From the NCBI GenBank assembly GCA_035535015.1, contig DATLQU010000001.1:1-19966 (forward strand): a stretch of DNA of 19,966 nucleotides, given 5' to 3'. Of the stretch, positions 16,223 through 19,966 are shown one piece after another. The stretch comes from Palsa-661 sp035535015. Its GTDB lineage: Bacteria > Actinomycetota > Acidimicrobiia > Acidimicrobiales > UBA8190. Each line of letters opens with the position of its first letter. The first letter of the stretch is position 1. Position numbers and translations under genes: made by a program. A model generated the notes under the pieces. The model saw nothing but the letters and a program-made list of their open reading frames with translations, was not told the origin of the DNA and searched no databases.

Positions 16223-16653
16223 CGACGCTCCTCGTCGATACCTCGGTCCTCGTCAAGTGGTTTCACAGCGAAGGTGAATCAGACCTGGCCGAGGCTCGCG
16301 CTCTGCGCCAGGCCACGCAGGTCGGCGATGTCGAAGCCCGGGTGCTCGATCTGGCCCTCTACGAAATGGGCAATGTCCTGCTCCGGGCCCTGGGGTGGGG
16401 CGCATCCGTCGTCGCCGACCAGCTCGAAGATCTCGTCATCATCTGCGGCCCTCCCCTGGCCATGGCCGCCGATTGGCTGCGCCGGGCGGCTGAACTCGGT
16501 CAACGGCATCGGCTCACCTTCTACGACGCCGCGTGGGCGGCCGCCGCCGAAGCGCTGGGCATCTCGCTCGTCAGCGTCGACGCCCAATTACTGGCCGCCG
16601 GGCTGGCGGAATCGCCGGCCGCCGTCGTCCGACGCCTACGACTCCCCCATTGA
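16219..16653 (+). CDS. vapC: VapC PIN-domain ribonuclease toxin
   Basis: A 144-residue PIN-domain toxin, expected to cleave RNA when freed from VapB. The four acidic active-site residues are all visible: Asp7 in LLVDTSVLVKWF, Glu49 in ALYEMGNVL, Asp103 in TFYDAAWAAAAE and Asp121 in VSVDAQLLA. The length is typical. It starts at a GTG overlapping the vapB stop, without its own strong ribosome binding site, so translation depends on vapB. Nothing suggests damage. The C-terminus ends in VVRRLRLPH. Confidence 0.93.
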   Translation: MTTLLVDTSVLVKWFHSEGESDLAEARALRQATQVGDVEARVLDLALYEMGNVLLRALGWGASVVADQLEDLVIICGPPLAMAADWLRRAAELGQRHRLTFYDAAWAAAAEALGISLVSVDAQLLAAGLAESPAAVVRRLRLPH

Positions 16654-16771
16654 CTGGGTCACGTTTCGACAGCCAGGGTGAACGCAGAAGAGCACGGCCT
16701 CGCTCCCCCGGGGACCGGCGCTGTGCTGGCAGATCCGCGTCCGGGAAGACCGTCGACGCTAGAAAGGCCCC

Positions 16772-16897
16772 GTGATCGACGCGGACCTGCGTGATCGCAT
16801 CCGTCTGCTTCGAGCAGAGGGACGTTCTCCCAAGGAAATCGCCCGCTCGCTCGGAATCCGGCCCGCGGTCGTGGCGCCCGTATGGTCCGAATATTGA
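16772..16897 (+). pseudogene. N-terminal fragment of an HTH protein
   Basis: A GTG at 16772 with AAAGG just upstream opens a 41-codon frame. It reads VIDADLRDRIRLLRAEGRSP, then KEIARSLGIRPAVVAPVWSE and a stop. The KEIARSLGIRPAVVAP segment is a helix-turn-helix found at the start of a longer protein common in actinobacteria. The similarity stops abruptly after it, so this is probably a 3'-truncated remnant. The ribosome binding site is intact, so a small HTH peptide could still be made. It lies in the 375-base gap between vapC and the next toxin-antitoxin pair. Confidence 0.6.
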
Positions 16898-17005
16898 ATC
16901 ATGCCTTTGAACAGGGGCTTTCTCGTCCTGACTCTTCTGCCATTCGGGCTGCTGAACGGGGGGCCTTTGTTGGCCGGTCTTCCCATTTATGTCTTGCAAT
17001 AAGAT

Positions 17006-17022
17006 ATTGTGTCTGACACAAT
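17006..17022. promoter_or_regulatory. Perfect palindrome ATTGTGT-CTG-ACACAAT, likely operator
   Basis: Seven-base arms around a 3-base centre lie 6 bases before the GTG of the toxin-like gene. The palindrome overlaps TATTGT (17005-17010) and abuts TAAGAT (17000-17005), both possible -10 boxes. A ribbon-helix-helix antitoxin encoded by the second gene of this pair is the natural ligand. Confidence 0.65.
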
Positions 17023-17028
17023 GACCAG

Positions 17029-17271
17029 GTGAAGCCGATCCGGTTCACGCGGGGCTCTCGCAAGCACCGGATCGGAAGGAAGTCGGCCTATTACGTGATC
17101 GCCATGACCGTCGCCAACCTGACTGCCGACCCCCAGACGGGCGACACAACCCTCAGCTGGATCGGTCCCGATGAGCGTGGCCGAGAGCTGGAGATCGTCG
17201 CCCTCGAGAAACCTGACTGCTTCTTGGTCATCCACGTGATGCCCACCCAGTACCGGAAGGCAGGCCCATGA
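17029..17271 (+). CDS. Toxin-like small protein of an RHH toxin-antitoxin pair
   Basis: An 80-residue basic protein starting at GTG 17029. It begins with a basic segment KPIRFTRGSRKHRIGRKSAY. Later come LSWIGPDERGRELEIVALE, then CFLVIHVMPTQYR. I recognise the pattern from small genes placed before RHH antitoxins in actinobacteria, and the restored frame at 3975-4207 has the same layout. Its activity is unknown to me; an RNase is a guess from other small basic toxins. The stop overlaps the antitoxin start as ATGA. The palindrome just upstream suggests autoregulation. No clear ribosome binding site is visible. Confidence 0.75.
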   Translation: MKPIRFTRGSRKHRIGRKSAYYVIAMTVANLTADPQTGDTTLSWIGPDERGRELEIVALEKPDCFLVIHVMPTQYRKAGP

Positions 17272-17576
17272 CCAAGCGCAAGATCAAGCCCGGCCCGATC
17301 GGCCCCGACGTCGACCTCGAAACGGAGGAGATCTACGTGGCCGACGGCCGCCGACTCACCGAGCAACTGGCCGAGGGGATCGCCGAGCGCGCCCTCGCCC
17401 GGCATCGGGGCCGGCCGTCGGTTTCTAGTGGCGGCCGGCGTACCCCAAGTCTCACCGTACGAGTGCCCCAACCCACCCGGGAAGCGCTAGAGAAGCTGGC
17501 CAAGGCGCAGGGCAAACGGCTGGCCGATGTCAGCCGCGACGCCCTGGATGAATACATATCCCGACACGCCAGCTGA
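17268..17576 (+). CDS. Ribbon-helix-helix antitoxin of the second pair
   Basis: A 102-residue protein. The polar N-terminal half contains LTEQLAEGIAERALARHRGR, possibly the toxin-binding part. The C-terminal half is a ribbon-helix-helix: strand SLTVRVPQP, helix TREALEKLAKAQG and helix LADVSRDALDEYISRH. A GRPS linker precedes the RHH in this protein and in the homologous 88-residue protein at 3712. The ATG at 17268 overlaps the toxin stop. The expected role is to bind the palindrome at 17006 and neutralise the upstream product. Confidence 0.8.
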   Translation: MTKRKIKPGPIGPDVDLETEEIYVADGRRLTEQLAEGIAERALARHRGRPSVSSGGRRTPSLTVRVPQPTREALEKLAKAQGKRLADVSRDALDEYISRHAS

Positions 17577-17630
17577 GCCGGGGGTGCCAGAGCAGGATGC
17601 GCATGCAGTGAGTCGGACCCTTTCCAATCC

Positions 17631-17669
17631 TTGCGGATACAACAATGTGGGAAATCGGGCGCAAATGTA
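17631..17669 (+). repeat. Dispersed repeat, copy 3 (partial)
   Basis: TTGCG at 17631 is followed by one intact 22-bp unit at 17640 (CAACAATGTGGGAAATCGGG, then CG) and the start of a degenerate second unit. Orientation is the same as in copies 1 and 2. The following 80 bases (to about 17745) are unusually A+T rich for this window and contain no gene. Confidence 0.65.
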
Positions 17670-17750
17670 TAGCTGGATATGCAGTTATCAGCATTTGCCT
17701 ATATCAATATCAGGCAAGTAGGTAGTTTTTGTCAATGATGTTGTGAGCAG

Positions 17751-18783
17751 TCAGCGCCGACGCGGCACACGTCGGACGGGCTCACTCGTGAGCGTGTCGC
17801 CCTCGGGACTGGCGAGCTGGCGCTCCAGGTCGGTGAACGCAGCGATGATGGCTGGTGCCTCGAAAGCCCGGTTCCGGCGACCAACGGTGACTTGTCGAAG
17901 AATGTCAGCTTCGACGAGGCGAGCGACTGCCTCGTTCGTGTGGACGAAGCTCCTACCGATCAGGTTGGCAGCGCTGTTGACGGTGACAACCGGCGCTCCG
18001 ACGAGGAGCCGGAGCAAGAGGTCGGCTGCGGATCGTGCCCGAACCCTGCCGAGGCGTTCTCGCCACTCAGCCTCGATGGCGAGCGCTCGTTGCTCGAAGG
18101 ACGTGGCGTCTTCCACGGCTCGCTTGCAGGCGGTTGCGAAGCGTCCGATCCAGAGGTTGAGTCCCTCGCTCGCTGCCTTTGAGGTTGCCGGTCCCCGGTA
18201 CCGGGTGGAGGCAAGGCCGTAGATGTAGTCCTGTGCCCGCATGGCAAGGATGAGGGAGACCGGCGGGAGGACCCGCGGCGCCACGCCCCGGCGCCGGAAG
18301 ATGAGGTGAACCAGGGCTCGTCCCGTTCGCCCGTTGCCGTCCACGAAGGGGTGGATGGTCTCGAACTGTGCGTTGAGCGATGGCTGCTTGGGCGACAGCG
18401 GGCAGCGAGTCGTCGTTGGAGAACGCGACGAGATCGTCGATCAGGGCAGGGACGTGATCGTGGGGCGGCGGGACGAAGGCAGCGCTGCACGGGTTGTAGG
18501 AGCTGCCACCAATCCAGTTCTGTTGCTCACGGAACTTCCCGCCGTGCTCCTCCAGCCGCGTTCGTGCGAGGAGCCGCCAGTGGACCTCCAAGAGGAGTTC
18601 CGTGGTGATCTCGCTCGCCTCGCCGATCTGCTCGATGGCGTAGGCCATGGCGTCGACGTTGCCGAGCACCTCGACTGCAGTGACGTCCGAGGGATCATCA
18701 CAAAGCTCTCTGGCGGCTTCAGCCCGCAGCAGTCGGCGAGCCTCGATCTCCAGCCCCTCTATCCGGGAGGAGGCGACAGAACT
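17751..18783 (-). pseudogene. Fic family (AMPylase-type) gene, 5'-truncated and frameshifted
   Basis: Family similarity starts at SSVASSRIEGLEIEARRLLR near 18783 with no in-frame start codon, so about 100 N-terminal residues usual for this family are missing. The SSRIEG stretch fits the class II inhibitory motif (S/T)xxxE(G/N). The frame continues through QQNWIGGSSYNPCSAAFVPP to AVAQAAIA. There one extra base at 18373-18374 shifts it. Removing it restores AHAQFETIHPFVDGNGRTGR, the complete Fic catalytic motif with its His. The second frame then runs intact through a C-terminal winged-helix-like region (LIGRSFVHTNEAVARLVEAD) to the stop at 17751. Fic enzymes transfer AMP or related groups to target proteins. 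As written, no active Fic protein would be made. Confidence 0.82.
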
Positions 18784-18830
18784 TACGGATATTTTACAAC
18801 CGTAAATAAGGCTGGTGCGTATTTATGGTT
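18783..18830. promoter_or_regulatory. Cluster of palindromes at the broken 5' end of the Fic gene
   Basis: TTTAC-AACC-GTAAA (18793-18806) is a perfect palindrome. TTACGG at 18783 and CCGTAA at 18800 form a second inverted pair. AACCGTAAATA (18798-18808) is inverted at 18820-18830 with one mismatch. The segment is A+T rich. This may be an operator and promoter of a gene that once preceded Fic, or an insertion junction. Confidence 0.5.
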
Positions 18831-19016
18831 ATAGTGCGGCTTCCCGGCTGCCGTAGCGCTTCCAGCAGCTTCTCCAGCGCTGTCCTGGGGACCAGGATTC
18901 CAGGGGAGATCGGGGTTCGCCGACGGTGAGGGTGTAGCCGGAGAGCGTGCGCTTCTTCACCCGGATGGCATCTGGCACCTACCATGATGAGGGCACTACG
19001 AAGGGAGGCGCAGTCC

Positions 19017-19966
19017 ATGGGTAGGCGAGCAATCCGGATACCGACCCGTCTCGGAGTCCAGTTGCTGGTGGTCGGTGCGCTCGTCATCGGGGGAGCCAGT
19101 CCTGCCTTTGCCGCGAAGCCGGGTCACGGCGGTGGCGGTGGAGGAGGCGGAACTGGTGGTGGAGGCTCAACTACCACGGGCTTTGACGTGTCCTACCCGC
19201 AGTGTGGGACGACCCTTCCGACCCCGACGGCCTTTGGCATTGTCGGCGTGAACGGTGGCCTCGCCAACGACCTCAACTCCTGTCTCGGCCCGTCCTCCTC
19301 CTATCCGAGCTACGCACAGAGCGAGCTGTACTGGGCAGTGACCGCATCGGTCGGCGGGACCTCCCAGCCGAAGACGTCGCTGTACGCCAACACCGCCGAT
19401 CCTGGGAACTTGTACAAGGGCAAGCCGATCGCTGACTGGCCGATGTCCTCGATCAGCACGGACCCCTACGGGTCGTGCACGACGATCACCGTGACCTCGC
19501 GAGGACACACCTACACGGTCGGTGCGAACTCGGATGCCTGCGCCTGGCAGTACGGCTACAACAAAGCGACGCAGGACGCCACCTGGCTGACGAACGCTGC
19601 CGACGCCATCAACGGCCAACAGTCATCGGTCGTTGTGCCCGACACGGCGGGGAGCTACCAGTGGTGGCTGGACGTGGAGACGGCCAACACCTGGCAGTCC
19701 GACCTAACGATGAACGTCGCCGAACTCCAAGGCATGATCGCTGGACTACAGGCTGCAGGTGCCCCGACAGCGGTGGCCGTCGGGGCGTACTCGACCTCGT
19801 CGCAGTGGAGCAGCATCACGGGCGGGACGACGACAACGGCAGCAGGATCGCTGTATGGAATCCCGAACTGGATTCCCGGCGCGACGACCCTGGCTGAGGC
19901 CCAGTCGAACTGCAGCCTGACCTCCTTTACGGGTGCCGCAAGCATCTCGGTCACGCAGTGGACCGG
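19017..19966 (+). CDS. Secreted GH25-like protein with Gly-rich linker, 3' end outside window
   Basis: An open frame of 316 codons running off the window. It starts at an ATG with AGGGAGG eight bases upstream. Residues 1-32 are a Sec signal peptide: MGRRAIRIPTR, then the hydrophobic LGVQLLVVGALVIGG and cleavage after SPAFA. A glycine-rich linker follows (HGGGGGGGGTGGGGS, about 37-51). The mature domain has GFDVSYPQCGTT and later QWWLDVETANTWQ, the D...DxE arrangement of GH25-type (lysozyme-like) TIM barrels. Several Cys residues suggest disulfides. It would act outside the membrane, possibly on cell-wall glycan; catalysis is inferred. I see no functional tie to the defence genes. Confidence 0.85.
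   Translation, partial: MGRRAIRIPTRLGVQLLVVGALVIGGASPAFAAKPGHGGGGGGGGTGGGGSTTTGFDVSYPQCGTTLPTPTAFGIVGVNGGLANDLNSCLGPSSSYPSYAQSELYWAVTASVGGTSQPKTSLYANTADPGNLYKGKPIADWPMSSISTDPYGSCTTITVTSRGHTYTVGANSDACAWQYGYNKATQDATWLTNAADAINGQQSSVVVPDTAGSYQWWLDVETANTWQSDLTMNVAELQGMIAGLQAAGAPTAVAVGAYSTSSQWSSITGGTTTTAAGSLYGIPNWIPGATTLAEAQSNCSLTSFTGAASISVTQWT

Noticed and set aside
16571..16999. Minus-strand 142-codon frame over the vapC end and HTH fragment
   Set aside because: Antisense to the PIN-domain C-terminus and low-complexity; no start signal.
18794..19087. Minus-strand 97-codon frame ending in ALEKLLEALRQPGSRTITINT
   Set aside because: The last part looks slightly antitoxin-like, but the upstream part is low-complexity and antisense to the signal peptide of the secreted protein, and no start or ribosome binding site supports it.

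Overview
The window reads as high-GC actinobacterial DNA. GTG starts, GTGA and ATGA stop/start overlaps and protein families common in actinomycetes all point that way. I cannot name the genus. Most of it is an accessory region built around one complete four-gene defence operon. Around that operon are toxin-antitoxin pairs, an insertion sequence, dispersed repeats and several broken genes.

Layout: bases 1-1620 hold the edge of an unknown gene and an IS with a DDE integrase-type transposase. Bases 1630-3599 are a metabolic operon on the minus strand, an NAD(P)-dependent aldehyde dehydrogenase followed by a DUF779 protein. Bases 3712-4207 are a minus-strand toxin-antitoxin-like pair whose toxin gene has a frameshift. 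Bases 4304-4756 are non-coding and carry a dispersed repeat and a CCACCCAT microsatellite.

Bases 4757-12564 (minus strand, order jetA-jetB-jetC-jetD) form an intact Wadjet system of the TIGR02677/02678/02680/02679 type. It comprises an SMC-like loop-extruding ATPase with its kleisin and KITE subunits, plus a Toprim-type nuclease that cleaves circular plasmid DNA. An unrecognised 379-residue protein lies 60 bp upstream on the same strand. Two small conserved actinobacterial genes and a short SWIM zinc-finger gene follow further upstream, and then a multiply frameshifted gene.

Bases 15986-16653 are a VapBC pair on the plus strand that is probably leaderless. Bases 16772-16897 hold the first 41 codons of a broken HTH gene. 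Bases 17029-17576 are an intact toxin-antitoxin-like pair of the same architecture as the broken one at 4 kb, with a palindrome over its promoter. Bases 17751-18783 are a 5'-truncated, frameshifted Fic gene. The window ends inside a secreted GH25-like protein.

Two patterns stand out. Three copies of one repeat, all in the same orientation, lie at about 4.34, 15.70 and 17.63 kb, and the first two bracket the Wadjet island. Apparent single-base frameshifts occur in at least four of the small accessory genes, while the 7.8 kb of Wadjet coding sequence has none.
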